A model generated the notes under the pieces. The model was given only the letters and a program-made list of their open reading frames with translations. It did no database searches and was not told the origin of the DNA. Of a stretch of DNA of 64,000 bases, positions 31,741-42,574 are shown in pieces. Numbering within the stretch: the stretch's first letter is position 1; each line of letters opens with the position of its first letter. Where the stretch lies: positions 4,487,501 to 4,551,500 of the forward strand of contig JAHDVF020000240.1 in NCBI GenBank assembly GCA_022606425.2, in the 5' to 3' direction. The stretch comes from Lepidostoma basale. Its lineage: Eukaryota > Arthropoda > Insecta > Trichoptera > Lepidostomatidae. A program made the position numbers and the translations under genes.

Positions 31741-32180
31741 TTTTTACAGCTTTGAAGAGATGGGCATCTCATAACCCATTTCTTTAAATTAATCAGAGGA
31801 TATTTCGAGAACTCAGCCGTGCTAGGGGGTGTTGGTCTTTTTGTCCCTGATATATTTCTCCGACAGCGACAGCACAGATTGATTTACCAACCGGAAACCA
31901 GAACCAATCTGCCTCTGGTGACACCGGTGGGAAGAGCAATTAGTCTGCTGAACGCGGTCTCCTCGGAGATCGACGTCTTTTATGTTAGTGAAGGTACGTT
32001 CAGGGGACAAATACTCTTGACTTTAGAAAGCATCTTGTCTTCCTAATGTCGAACCATCTCTAATGCGTTCCTGGGACACTGTTGTATTTTTATAATATTT
32101 TACCTGTTCTTAATAGATGCCTTAAACATTTTCCTGTTTGTAATGTATTTTGAATTAATAAACTGATTTGATTTGATATT
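31741..32180 (+). pseudogene. LINE-B 3' end with complete tail
   Basis: Frame 31819-32046 encodes FVPDIFLRQRQHRLIYQPET, RTNLPLVTPVGRAISLLNAV, SSEIDVF and a stop at the natural C-terminus (TLESILSS). The 3' region ends with AATAAACTGATTTGATTTGA at about 32157-32176. A reference for the LINE-B 3' end. Confidence 0.8.
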
Positions 32181-32507
32181 GTGAGACCCTCCCTATATTC
32201 TTTAATTTTAAATAATTCATTATAATATGAAGTGTAATTATAACAGGGCCGTCTCTAGGAATTTAGTTTCTAAATCCAATTAACATCCGTTCAGATCCGA
32301 CGGGTTAGGAAGAGTACACTCCCATCTAATATCTTGTAATCGGGCTAGTTTGGGTTCAGGAACCCAAAACGATCAAACTGAACTTAGCAACACTCGAGAT
32401 ACAGGGCCGGATTGGAAAGACACAATACGTTCATATAACTAACTAACTAACCATCGCACCGTTTCGCTGATAGAATGCCACATTGTTTTAACGTATCTTA
32501 TATTGGT
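32181..32507. other. Unassigned sequence with LINE-A tail scrap
   Basis: An antisense LINE-A terminus (ACTAACTAACCATCGCACCG) lies at about 32437-32490. CAGGGCCG occurs twice (about 32247 and 32403), too short to call hAT ends. Confidence 0.4.
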
Positions 32508-32740
32508 ACTGTGTCAGATCCCCCTAACCTTGGCGATCACTGCAGCAAAGGTATCTCTCTTCTGCGCCACTTGGTACAGATTCTCAACTTTACTCATTCC
32601 CGTTCATTCTCTTATGGCAACTGCCTTCTACCAACTCCTCGACATCCCTCTATTTTACCCATTATTATCAGCAGAAGAACGTGGTATTTTTATACCCTTA
32701 GCACATGACCCAAATATGAGACCTTTCAACCTTCATACTG
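32508..32740 (-). mobile_element. LINE-C2 3' fragment
   Basis: Antisense match to the 3' third of the copies at 22475 and 55765 (AGATCCCCCTAACCTTGGCG and GCAGCAAAGG). No open frame. Confidence 0.7.
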
Positions 32741-32741
32741 C

Positions 32742-32945
32742 GTCACCTGAGAGTTAGAAGGTTCCAACTGTCAAAAGTAAAAAGCTGAGAAAAATGAAGT
32801 CAAAGTTTTGTTGGTTTCTGGTGTGTATCTTGGAATAAAAGGGTTCCATCTGAAACAGATGAAACTCTTTAACCGAGAAGCGTGTAAATTTTATGGCGAC
32901 AGTTGGAATAATAAAGTTCTAAGTGTAAATGAATCCTTCTCAAAA
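32742..32945 (+). repeat. MITE-R half copy
   Basis: Begins GTCACCTGAGAGTTAGAAGG and matches the reverse complement of 60660-60875 for about 200 bp. The other terminus is missing. Confidence 0.7.
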
Positions 32946-32948
32946 CAC

Positions 32949-33456
32949 TTCTTTTTCTTCTTCTTCCTCAACCTATTCCCGTCCACTCCTGGACAAAGGC
33001 CTCCTTCATTCGTTTCCATGTCACTCTGTCCTGTGCAAACTGCATCCAGGTTATTCCGACGTGTCTGTTCAGATCATCCTTCCACCGTAGTTGCGGTCGC
33101 CCTGCACTTCTCTTTGCCGTCCACGGTCTCCAAGTCAGCAGTCTTTTTGTCCACTTTTCATCTGAGTTTCTGGCTACATGACCTGCCCATTGCCATTTTA
33201 GAGTCGCCACCCGGTGGATGATGTCAGTGACCTTTGTTTTTTCTCTCACCGTATCGTTTCTGACTCTGTCTCTTAGGCTTATTCCTAACATGGCTCTTTC
33301 CATGGCTCTTTGGGTCACTTGTAGTTTCTCGGCACTTTGTTTGGACAATGTAACAGTTTCAAGATCATAAGTACCAACTGGCAGAACGCAGGCTTCATAA
33401 ACTTTTCGTTTCAGGTTGATTGGTTCGATAAGGTTGATCGGACTCACCGACTGCAT
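32949..33456 (-). pseudogene. LINE-E (RTE-like) C-terminus, open 162 codons
   Basis: The antisense frame 33456-32968 is uninterrupted: RKVYEACVLPVGTYDLETVT, RAMERAMLGISLRDRVRND, TDIIHRVATLKWQWAGHVAR, KWTKRLLTWRPW, GRPQLRWKDDLNRHVG, WKRMKEAFVQEWTG. The 3' end is a TTCTTCTTC run. The best-preserved LINE-E copy here; only the C-terminal domain remains. Confidence 0.85.
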
Positions 33457-33920
33457 ATTACAGATAGTCTTCCGGTTATTTTGAGCTCATTAAGGACTCA
33501 GTCTTAAGTCTACAGTGTCCTCAGCATGAGACGCCAACACCACAATTCAAAGGCGTCATCCTGGCGCGATCACGGATTTCATTGTTCAAGCTTTTTTTCT
33601 GTTCTAGAAATATCACTGTAGTGACAAAATTATGAAAGACAAAAAATAAAGGGGTGAAATCATCCCTCTAAAGATAGGGTTAGCATTACCCGAAAACAAA
33701 CAAATAAAATCGTTGAGAAATCGTACTCCTGGGAACTTGGCCGTAAAGAAAAACTTAGAAAATCTATTTCCGGTCGAACGATCTTAGCTCCTACTTTATA
33801 CAGATAAGATGGGTGCCAGAATTACAATTTTATGTGGATCTCTTGAACCGGAAAAAGCCCTTATTTAATATTGATAATACAATTTCGTATAAAACGCTTA
33901 ATTAACCATAAATTTTTTTT
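33457..33920. other. Unassigned sequence
   Basis: No recognised gene or repeat. Confidence 0.4.
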
Positions 33921-34306
33921 TTGAAAGGTAAAATAAATGATGAATTAAGAAAGGAATGTAAAGCGGAAGAATGTGTGATAAACAAAATCAAGAAAGGGCC
34001 ACTAAAATGGTTTGGACATATGGAACGAATAGATGAGGGAAGAATGGTTAAAAAGATATATACAAGTAGTGTGAATGGAAAAAGAAGTCGAGTAAGGCCA
34101 AGGAAGACATGGCATGATCATATTAATCAATTACTGAAAGGTGGCCATGTTCCACGTAGGAACAATCGACGAGCGTGCATGTCATGATGTGTAAATGTAG
34201 AAGAGACGCGAGAGTTATGTCAGGATAGAATAATGTGGTGATCCATCCTCTCTGCCCACCTCTTCGGGGAACCGGCGTGATGGTAAGTTAGTTAGTTAGT
34301 TAGTAA
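33921..34306 (+). mobile_element. LINE-A3-like 3' end with (TTAG)n tail
   Basis: Frame 33921-34187 encodes ELRKECKAEECVINKIKKGP, MERIDEGRMVKKIYTSSVNG and RSRVRPRKTWHDHINQLLKG. The C-terminus is frameshifted after RRACMS. Hairpin CUUCGG, then TTAGTTAGTTAGTTAG at about 34287-34302. Confidence 0.8.
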
Positions 34307-34314
34307 AAATAAAA

Positions 34315-34530
34315 AAACGCATCATTCAAAATATTTTCCATCGCTAGCCACTACTTTTCCCATCTTTCTGGCAATAGATGAAACCATCGTTGAAAAAACG
34401 CCTCGTCTTTTGAGATAATTTAAGTACTGCTCTTCTTAGACATGCGTCATGGATCTGAACAAGTGGTAGTCCGATGGTGCCACGTCTGGTGAATAAGGCG
34501 GGTGCGATATAATCTCTAAACCCACATTCT
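34315..34530 (-). pseudogene. mariner transposase C-terminal remnant
   Basis: Antisense reading gives HPPYSPDVAPSDYHLFRSM, containing the third catalytic Asp of mariner transposases. A shifted C-terminus follows, with ARKMGKVVASDGKYFE and a stop. The block resembles mauritiana-type mariners. The first two catalytic Asp and both ends are missing. Confidence 0.75.
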
Positions 34531-34963
34531 GCTTTCCTAAAATTGATTTTTATACAAATCTATAACTATAAAAGTAGTTTTTGAAGCTGACACAGAGCTA
34601 AATTAAGCAATAAAAAAAGCTGATATTCATTGTCGAACTTTTATATTTTTTAGCTCATTGGGAAAAATATGCCGGTTGAAACATTTGGCGACCGTAATTT
34701 TTTTAGCTCATTTGAGAAAATCAAATATCCGATTTTTAATCCGAGAAAAAAACAGGGTCGCCAACGGATTCGACCATACGACTTGAGATCCACTATGTGG
34801 ACCCCCCTTTTCATTTTAAATACCCCCAATTTTTTTCGCGAACATGGACCCCTTGCAAGTTGTCGTAGACCCCTGGGAGTCTATATAGACCACGTTGGGA
34901 ATCACTGCCTTCAACATTAATTTTGTAATGTCTATTGATGAAACAAACTGATTTGATTTTTAA
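34531..34963. repeat. hAT-like end and LINE-B tail scrap
   Basis: A fragment ending TTGGGAATCACTG at 34907 mirrors the CAGTGATTCCCAA at 7738 and looks like a hAT-type terminus. The sequence before it (from about 34740) is non-coding. A LINE-B 3' scrap (AACTGATTTGATTTT) lies at 34919-34962. Sequence before 34740 is unassigned. Confidence 0.45.
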
Positions 34964-35415
34964 GATTAATTGTATCTCAATAGAGACGAAGATGTAAATT
35001 GTTTTTTTGGAAACAGAATATGGTAGTCGAGGCGTTTACAGGACTTATGACCTGTCATTAGTTGGGTTGAGCGATCGTTTTATGTTTAACAACATTCCCC
35101 ATTCCGCCATTCTTACGACCACCACGTCTGACAAATTTTTGAAAGATGTATATATGCTATTATGTTAAGAACACTTCACATTTTTAGGTCAATCTACACT
35201 AGCGCCATCTATTAAGATCATATGTAAGCATTAAGATAAAAAAAATTATTGATGCAATGTGAAAGGCTTACACAATTATCATATTGCTAGACAACGTAAA
35301 ATGTAAAAAAAATAAAAAAAATTACATATAATTTACAATGTAAATGTAAAAAACAAAACAATTTACAATATATAAAACAATTTACATCTTCGTCTCTATT
35401 GAGATACAATTAATC
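34964..35415. repeat. FB element with both ends
   Basis: About 450 bp. The left end GATTAATTGTATCTCAATAG is repeated in inverse at the right end. Inverted arms are at least 41 bp (to GATGTAAATTGTTTT). The left half carries the usual FB body. The right half is reduced to AT-rich sequence plus the terminal arm. Confidence 0.75.
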
Positions 35416-35426
35416 ATAAAAATAAA

Positions 35427-35905
35427 ATTTTGAAATTACGACAAACAATGGTCAGATGCTATGTTTGGTCAGTGCTGTTATACGGGGTGGAGTCATGGAC
35501 CCTTAAAGTCAATGTTATGAACCGATTAGAGGCCTTTGAGATGTGGATACACCGAACGATGTTACGCATCTCCTGGACTGACATGGTCAGCAACACAAAC
35601 GTTCTCCATAGAGCCAGAGTTGACAGAGAGTTGCTGAGCAACATCAAAGTATGTAAGGTGTCCTACTTGGGCCATGTTCTGAGAGTCGAAAAGTACGCAC
35701 TGTTGCATCTGAACTTGGAGGGTACGATTGAGGGTCGACGAGGTGTTGGGAGAAGGCCGGTTTCCTGGCGGAGGAACATCCGAGAGTGGACAGGGGTGAG
35801 GACCGTGGGGGAGCTGTTCCGAGCTTCCCAGGACGGGGAGGCCTACTCAAGGGTGATAGTCAACGTTGGGGAGACCGGACAGGACACGGAAAGAATAAGA
35901 AGATT
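35427..35905 (+). pseudogene. LINE-C C-terminal domain, open frame
   Basis: An uninterrupted frame from 35430 covers LRQTMVRCYVWSVLLYGVES, MNRLEAFEMWIHRTMLRISW, RVDRELLSNIKVCKVSYLGH, EGTIEGRRGVGRRPVSWRRN and LFRASQDGEAYSRVIVNVGE. It then reads into unrelated sequence past the 3' end near 35905. One of the younger LINE-C copies. Confidence 0.85.
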
Positions 35906-35949
35906 TGTATACATTAAAAAAAATTATTTGATTTATTTTGATTATTCCA

Positions 35950-36023
35950 GACTAGATTCTTCAGACAGTCCATTTTTTATGGCTACACCGACAAAGCATG
36001 ATGGTTGGTTAGTTTATAAATAA
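35950..36023 (+). mobile_element. LINE-A 3' end scrap
   Basis: Degraded CAGTCCATT..., hairpin and GCATGATGGTTGGTTAGTTT. Confidence 0.5.
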
Positions 36024-36692
36024 CAAGATTAATTGTAACGCCGGCCCTGCGCCTTGTCTCCAGCAGTGTCCAGTATCGGCGCCAAGTCGCCATGATTAAC
36101 TGGTGTTATGTAAATGTTCCACATCACCACATGCGGCCTGATTTACCGCCCTTGCGTGTCACGCCGCCCGCCATCTTGGAATAATAATAATTACTTCAAC
36201 TTCCCCCACAGGCATCTATCATTGGGGAAATTAGCAGAAAATTCGGCTAATTCTAATTAAATTACGTGAAACTGCGAACATTATGGCATAACACATAATA
36301 AATTGTTTCACGTGTGAGCGTTGTTTTCGAAAAAATCACTATTTTAAAATTTTCTTTTTAGATATAGGGTCGAAGCACCAGTATATGACCGCCCCGCAGT
36401 TGTGTTGGTTAATAAATCAAAATATAATAAGAATAGCTCTATGTGTCCAGTCAAAAAACTTTAATCCCAAGAAACTATGACAAAAGAGGTAGGCAGAGAC
36501 AACTGTTGGTAAGAAACAAAACTATCAGTTTTGAACTGTGCCTTGTCAAACGGTAAAAGCGCGTCTTCCCGTTGTTGTTCTGAGATTGTTAGTAGTTTTT
36601 TATAAGGGAAAATGTGGTAAGTGTTTTTTTAATATTATTTCTTATGCAATTCTTTGATTATTTACATATTTTGTGCTAAGTGCTAAGATGAA
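36024..36692. other. Unassigned; GC-richer start could be an LTR
   Basis: Begins near TGTAACGCCGGCCC, a common start for insect LTRs, but I find no matching end, second LTR or target duplication. The rest is AT-rich and unassigned. Confidence 0.3.
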
Positions 36693-37575
36693 TTGTTTGT
36701 CAGTCAGCTGTTTGTTATATGCAGACGATGCTGTGTTAATCGCTGACAGTAAAGAAAATTTGCAAGTCTTAGTGTCAATTTGCAAGTCTTAGAGGCATGC
36801 AAAAAGAGTGACTTGGTGATGAATGTGTCTAAATCTAAAGTGATGGTTTTCGAGAAGGAAGAATGTATGACGATTTGTGATATAAGTGCGATGGGCGAGA
36901 AATTGGAGCAAGTTACTGAATTTACGTATCTGGGAAGCATGTTTACAAGGGACGGAAAAATGAAGAAAGACATCGAAAGGAGGGTTGGTGCTGGGAATAA
37001 AATAAATGGCGCACTCAAAGTCATTACTGCAAATAGAAATATATCCACAGAAGCAAAGATGGCAGTACACAATGGAGTTCTAGTGCCAACCCTCATGTAT
37101 GGAAGTGAAGCTTGGAGCTGGCAAAAGAAGGATGAAAGCAAGATAAACGCCGTAGAAATGAGATCACTAGAAGAATGTGCGGGAAAACGTTGTATGATAG
37201 AATACCGAACGATGAAATAAGAAAGAAATGTAAGGCAGATGACTGCATCATGAATAAAATTAAAAAAGGATCCCTGAGATGGTTCGGACATATGGAACGA
37301 ATGGATGAGATTAGAATGGTTAAAAAGTTGAACACAAGCAGCGTGAGTGGGAAAAGAAGCCGAGGACGACCGAGGAAAACATGGAATGACCAAATTAATC
37401 AATTACTAAAAGGCGGCCACATTCGAAGTCGGAACAATCGACGTGCGTGCATGGTACGATGTATGGATGTAGAGGAAGCTCGAGAGGTATGCCAGGACAG
37501 GCCAGTGTGGCGATCCATCCTCTCTGCCTACCCCTCCGGGGAAATGGCGTGATGGTTAGTTAGTTAGTTAGTTAC
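36693..37575 (+). pseudogene. LINE-A3 copy, best preserved
   Basis: Starts at CLLYADDAVLIADSKENLQV. Frame 36780-37220 runs through SKSKVMVFEKEECMTICDIS, TYLGSMFTRDGKM, RRVGAGNKINGALKVITANR and YGSEAWSWQKKDESKINAVE. A 1-nt loss near 37165 shifts it to frame 37175-37552, which encodes KTLYDRIPNDEIRKKCKADD, HMERMDEIRMVKKLNTSS, RSRGRPRKTWNDQINQLLKG and WRSILSAYPSGEMA. A 19-bp tandem duplication lies at about 36757-36795. Hairpin loop CUCCGG; (TTAG)n tail 37557-37574. C-terminal half only. Confidence 0.9.
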
Positions 37576-37896
37576 ATCTTTTTATATGTTAGGATGTTTC
37601 ATAAGGTGACAATGTAACAAAATCTATGTATTGTATCAATATAACCTGAAGTGGTCAATTTCTGGTGATTGTGCTATTTTTTTAGAGAAATATTAATTTT
37701 AATAGTAATACTCATATTTCAATAAAAAAGTTAGAGAATTTAGAGAAGTCAATGTGTTTTTTATTGTTTTATTTTATTTTGTACACTGAAATAATGAAAG
37801 TAATGCCTTTAATGTGGATTTCAGTACAAGCTGAACCATAAACGGTCATTCATTGGTGCTTTGACCCTATACGGTTTTTCATTAAGAGCGCTCGAA
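37576..37896. other. Unassigned AT-rich sequence
   Basis: No recognised feature. Confidence 0.4.
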
Positions 37897-38605
37897 CTAC
37901 GAGGGCGGTTTGATAAGTCAGTGACTTTTTGCAAAAAACGTATATTTTTCGTCAAAAAATCGTTTTATTTCTCAACGTAGTCTCCTTTTAGCTCGATACA
38001 TTTTGTCCAGCGTTTTCCCAATATTTTTATTCTTTCCAAAAAATAGGTTTTCTCAAGGCCCTCAAAATAGGCGTTTGTTTCAGTGATGTCCTCTTCATTC
38101 GATCTCTTACCGCCCAGATATTTCTTCAGGTTTGAAAACAGGAAATAGTCACAGGGGGCTAAATCTAGAAAATATGCCGGATGGGGTAGCAGTGCGTAGC
38201 TCAATTTATGAATTTTTGCCATGGCGAATGCACACATGTGCACCCGTGCATTGTCTTGATGGAACAGCACTTTTTTCTTCGTCAAATGCGGTCATTTCTG
38301 CTTCAAATCAATATCGAATATGTCCAAAAGCTCTGAATAATATTCGCCGGTGATCGTTTTACCATTTCCAGGGTAATCGATGGGAATGACACCGCGTGCA
38401 TCCCAAAAAACTGTGACTATGACCTTGTTGGCCGATAGACCCACCTTGGCCTTCTTTGGTGCATGTTCACCCGGAGAAACCCACTGTCTTGAATTTTCCT
38501 TAGTCTATGGTGTAGTATGAAGGAACCATGTTTCGTCTACGATAATGAATCGGCGCAAAAACTCGTTCCGATTGCGTGTGAACATCGCCAAACAATCTGT
38601 ACCAC
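37897..38605 (-). pseudogene. mariner transposase, C-terminal two thirds
   Basis: Antisense. The terminal inverted repeat TACGAGGGCGGTTTGATAAG lies at 37898-37917. Frame 38285-37965 has LFHQDNARVH and DLAPCDYFLF, the second and third catalytic Asp with 34 residues between them (DD34D). Upstream in broken frames come VDETWFLH (first Asp), an in-frame stop, SANKVIVTVFWDARGVIPID. The end pattern resembles cecropia-type mariners. The N-terminus and the other terminal repeat are missing. Confidence 0.85.
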
Positions 38606-39554
38606 ACGAAAATAATTAAAATTGTTTTAAAAATATTCACAGTTCTCTAATAAATTCACACAAAACAAAAGAAAGAGTAGAATTTATCACAATTTATAAT
38701 AAATAACAGATAATATTACAACGAAACGTCGAAAATCAAATGCGCGCGCGACACAGGACAAATAAATATACTCGTAGTATAATGGCGGCCGATGGGATAC
38801 TTCACATATGTGATTTGCCGACAGTGCGCATGTAAACCGTAATTATGACGAAGTAAAACACATTTAATTTATTATCTTTACAGATTTCTGTAAAGGATAG
38901 ATGTAGGTAAGTATTGAAATCAATTGTGGCTACTAATTCTTACAATAGATTACTTCAAGTACTGAAAAGTCGAAAAACGATATATCACGGCTACCGATGT
39001 TAACGGTTAGGAAATCTTACACGTGATATGACGGCTACCAATGCGAATAAGTTAATGTCATGTCTTTTTTACCATATTGCGGAGTTTAAAGCACCAATGA
39101 TTGGAGTTGTCTTGTTGGCTTGGGCTTATTCGAGACCTTCAACAATAAACACTTTCTGAAAGTACCCGCAGTTCACCCATGACTGAGCCAAAGAAAATAA
39201 TTAAAATATGTACTAGCTACAGCATCGGTAAGAGTAGTTTAATGTACGGGTAATTCACCCTAGTCTGTTTTCATCCCTATATATTGCATCTGATCTATCA
39301 TCTTACCGCATTTCATCCCCAGAAACGGCATAAATTAATTCCTAATTAAACAAACGCCGTGAGAGTAAACGTGTGTCTATGCGCTTGCATACAGATAGGG
39401 AAATCATGGAAAATTCATACACTAGAGTTCTAATATATTGTTGCTTGATCAAAATATATAATAAAATACCTGTATTATTGAGGATAATTTACACTCACAT
39501 AAATACAATACAATACTAAAATAAATAAAAATAAAAAAAGTAGTTTTAGTATAT
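38606..39554. other. Unassigned sequence
   Basis: About 950 bp with no gene or family match. Confidence 0.4.
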
Positions 39555-39600
39555 TGTAACACCTGATGATGGCAACATCGGTTAGCGAAACAGCTGTCGC
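39555..39600 (+). repeat. Hammerhead-like core, Penelope-type
   Basis: CTGATGA at 39563-39569, a potential stem-loop, then GAAAC at 39587-39591. A related copy lies antisense at 46240-46268 with flanking TAACACCTGATGATG. Core spacing resembles a hammerhead ribozyme, but the stem adjoining CUGAUGA has an unpaired U, so activity is doubtful. Confidence 0.45.
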
Positions 39601-39668
39601 GAGACTCTCAGCGAATAAAATTAAATTGTGAAATTATAACAGCGTTATTAATACGAAAGATAAAGTCA

Positions 39669-39817
39669 GTTTTCTAGAAGTTTTATTATATTTTATGAAA
39701 TGACATGTTTCGCCCTTTTAAGGCATTATCACATTTGATTGTGTATATACATTTGATAATGCCTTAGAAAGGCGAAACATTTCTTTCCCATAAAATATAA
39801 TAAAACTTCTAGAAAAT
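39669..39817. repeat. H1 palindrome
   Basis: Two arms of about 70 bp (39669-39739 and 39749-39817) around a short AT spacer. Each arm holds GATAATGCCTTA..GGCGAAACAT and AAATATAATAAAACTTCTAG. Single-arm H1 copies occur at 42860, 43461 and 44047. Confidence 0.8.
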
Positions 39818-39863
39818 ATTAAATATGGAGTTTCACATCATTGTTCACGAAACAATTATAACA

Positions 39864-40131
39864 GTTTTAAGGATTAATTGTATCTCAATAGAGACGAAGA
39901 TGTAAATTGTTTTTTTTTTTAAACAGAATATGGTAGCCGAGGCGTTTACAGGACTTATGACCTGTCATTGATTGGGTTAAGCGATCACTTTATGTTAACA
40001 ACCCTCCCCATTCCGCCCTTTTTACGACCACCAAGTCTGACAAATTTTTGGAACTTGAATATATGCTACTATGTTAAAATAACTTCACATTTTTTAGGTA
40101 AATCTACACAAGCGCCATCTATTAAGATTAT
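39864..40131 (+). repeat. FB family copy, one arm
   Basis: GGATTAATTGTATCTCAATA through GACAAATTTTTGGAA to GCGCCATCTATTAAGATTAT. Second arm missing. Confidence 0.75.
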
Positions 40132-40217
40132 TTGTAAAATATTTTAGTTTCTAAGTCTGTGTCATGATAATTCCTGAATGGTTTAAGATTGTTGCATATT
40201 TGTATGTAATTATAATT

Positions 40218-40561
40218 AACTAACTAACTATCCATCACGCTGTCTCCCCGAAGGGGTAGGCAGAAAGAATGGACTGCCACACTTTTCTTTCCTGACATAT
40301 TTATCTTGCTTCCTCAACATTCATACATCGTGTCATGCACGCGCGTCGATTTCTCTGACTCCTCACATGGCCGACATTCAATATTTGATTTATTTGATCG
40401 TGCCATGTTATCCTCGGTCTTCCTCTATATCTGGTTCCATTTACATCGTTAACATATAATTTTTTTACCATTCTTTCTTCATTCATTCTTTCCATATGTC
40501 CAAACCATCTTAATGATCCTTTCATTATTTTGTTCATGGCACCATCATTCGCACCGCATTC
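40218..40561 (-). mobile_element. LINE-A1 3' end
   Basis: (CTAA)n, hairpin, and an open antisense frame 40537-40301 with LRWFGHMERMNEERMVKKLY and MTRCMNVEEAR. It is cut at the ECGAND region by SINE-A. Confidence 0.85.
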
Positions 40562-40804
40562 ACTTTATTTATTTATTTTATATTGTATTTTATATTATTT
40601 GTGTTAGATTTTTTTGTGGATGTTGGACGATCGAAGTGTGCGAGGGAGATGCCTATTGGTGGCGATGAGGTTCGCAACCCATCACACCGCGTCTCCCACG
40701 GGGCGAAAAGAGAAGGATGGAGTGCCGCATCGGTTAAAGTGTGACAGTCCATTCTTTCTGTCTACCCTTTCGGGGAAACGGCGTGATGGTTAGTTAGTTA
40801 GTTT
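40562..40804 (+). mobile_element. SINE-A copy, 5'-truncated
   Basis: 243 bp: AT-rich lead, core GGAGATGCCTATTGGTGGCG and GGTTCGCAACCCATCACACC, then the LINE-A-like end with UUUCG-containing hairpin and GTTAGTTAGTT. Confidence 0.85.
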
Positions 40805-40837
40805 TAAAAATATAATTATTAAGCATGTAAATTGTTA

Positions 40838-41319
40838 TCGACCCTTATGTATGGAAGCGAAGCATGGAACTGGGAAAAGAAGGATGAAAGTAGATTAAAT
40901 GCAGTAGAAATGAGATCTCTTAGACGAATGTGTAATACTCTGTGTATGATAGAGTGTCGAATGAAAATATAAGAAGTGAATGCGGTGCAAATGATGGTGT
41001 CATGAACAAAATAATGAAAGGATCATTAAGATGGTTTGGACATATGGAAATAATGAATGAAGAAAGAATGGTAAAAAAATATTAATGATGTGAATTGAAC
41101 CATAAATACAGGAAGACCGAGGAAAACATGGCACGATCAAATAAATCAATTATTGAATGTCGGCCATGTGAGTAGTCAGAGAAATCGACGCGCGTGCATG
41201 ACACGATGTATGAATGTTAAAGAATCGAGAGAAATATGTCAGGAAAGAAAAGTGTGGCATTCCATTCTTTCTGCCTACCCCCTTGGGGAGACGGCGTGAT
41301 GGTTAGTTAGTTAGTTAGT
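40838..41319 (+). pseudogene. LINE-A1 3' copy
   Basis: From LMYGSEAWNWE through the C-terminal domain to the (TTAG)n tail at about 41300-41319. Short deletions break the frame. Confidence 0.8.
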
Positions 41320-41747
41320 TGTAAATTGTAATTTGGTCCCAGAATAAGTTGTGTACTCAAGAAAATACAGTATAACCACTATATTATGCCTATAAAAAAA
41401 ATAAAAAAAATAAACAGAACATATAGGAATACTCTGTTTAACTCTTGTATAGGGTTTTATGGTCACAGTTATTACGCACAGGAGTGTATTCCCAGAAATT
41501 GATCCAACCGCAGCAACATTACAGGTGCGAGACGAGAGTTAATTACTATTTAAATAGGTAAAGGAAATTGCAAGGAATAGAGTGAATTGGTGGTATAAAC
41601 GTGAAATAAATTAGACTCAGAACCTTGTTCCCCTTCACTTATACACATATTCGATGAGTCTATTGTCTTAATATTAACAAGCGCGTATTCGAATGCAACA
41701 TTTCAAAGCAATCGGTTGTTTCAAAATAGGAAGGAGAGTATATAATC
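41320..41747. other. Unassigned AT-rich sequence
   Basis: Near 41683 a TATTCGAATGCAAC block recurs at about 42294, beyond the following LINE-A1 copy. May be an older split repeat. Confidence 0.4.
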
Positions 41748-42281
41748 TAACTAACTAACTAACTAACTAACTAACCATCACGCCGTCTCCCCGAAGGGGT
41801 AGGCAGAAAGAATGGACTGCCACACTTTTCTTTCCTGACATATTTCTATCGCTTCCTCAACATTCATACATCGTGTCATGCACGCGCGTCGATTTCTCTG
41901 ACTCCTCACATGGCCGACATTCAATATTTGATTTATTTGATCGTGCCACGTTTTCCTTGGTCTTCCTCTATTTCTGGTACCATTTACATCATTAACATAT
42001 AATTTTTTTACCATTCTTTCTTCATTCATTCTTTCCATATGTCCAAAACCATCTTAATGATCCTTTCATTATTTTGTTCATGACACCATCATTCGCACCG
42101 CATTCACTTCTTATATTTTCATTCGACACTCTATCATACACAGAATATCCACACATTCGTCTAAGAGATCTCATTTCTACTGCATTTATTCTACTTTCAT
42201 CCTTCCTTTGCCAGTTCCATGCTTCGCTTCCATACATAAGGGTCGGTAGAAGAACACCATTGTGCACTGCCATTCTAGCTT
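41748..42281 (-). pseudogene. LINE-A1 copy, young
   Basis: (CTAA)6 at about 41749-41772. Frame 42038-41778 encodes the C-terminal domain to WQSILSAYPFGETA. Frame 42273-42022 encodes AVHNGVLLPTLMYGSEAWNW and SLRRMCGYSVYDRVSNENI. One extra A in CCAAAACC near 42047 shifts the frame; otherwise it is close to the subfamily consensus. Confidence 0.85.
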
Positions 42282-42380
42282 ATAATCACACGTGCATATT
42301 CGAATGCAACGTTGGGTAATTTTTTTTTTATGTATACAGCAGGTTGTGTGAACCCAATTACAGTATACAATTTATTTTTT

Positions 42381-42557
42381 AGCTATTATATTGATTCTCG
42401 TGACATGTGATAGGTAGCCAATCTATCGCCATTTTATTGTCACGTGAAGTCTACACCAGACCAAAGACAGTGTGACAATCACACTGCCATCACCGGGAAT
42501 CGAACCCGGAACCTTCGGTATGGAAGTCAGAGCTCTTACCACTCTGCCACGAAGGTC
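42381..42557 (-). mobile_element. SINE-T, full-length
   Basis: 177 bp in antisense. Box A-like TGGCAGAGTGGTAAGAGC and box B-like GGTTCGATTCCC are intact. The best SINE-T reference in the window. Confidence 0.9.
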
Positions 42558-42574
42558 AAAGCAAATGGTTAATA

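Noticed and set aside
32247..32410. Two CAGGGCCG starts as hAT ends
   Set aside because: Both are in the same orientation, only 8-9 bp are shared, and no inverted partner or target duplication is seen.
36704..37402. A 232-codon antisense open frame
   Set aside because: Antisense shadow of the LINE-A3 reverse transcriptase region.
37557..37574. (TTAG)n as telomere-like repeat
   Set aside because: Insect telomeres are usually TTAGG. Here TTAG runs occur only at LINE-A and SINE-A 3' ends, so they are element tails.
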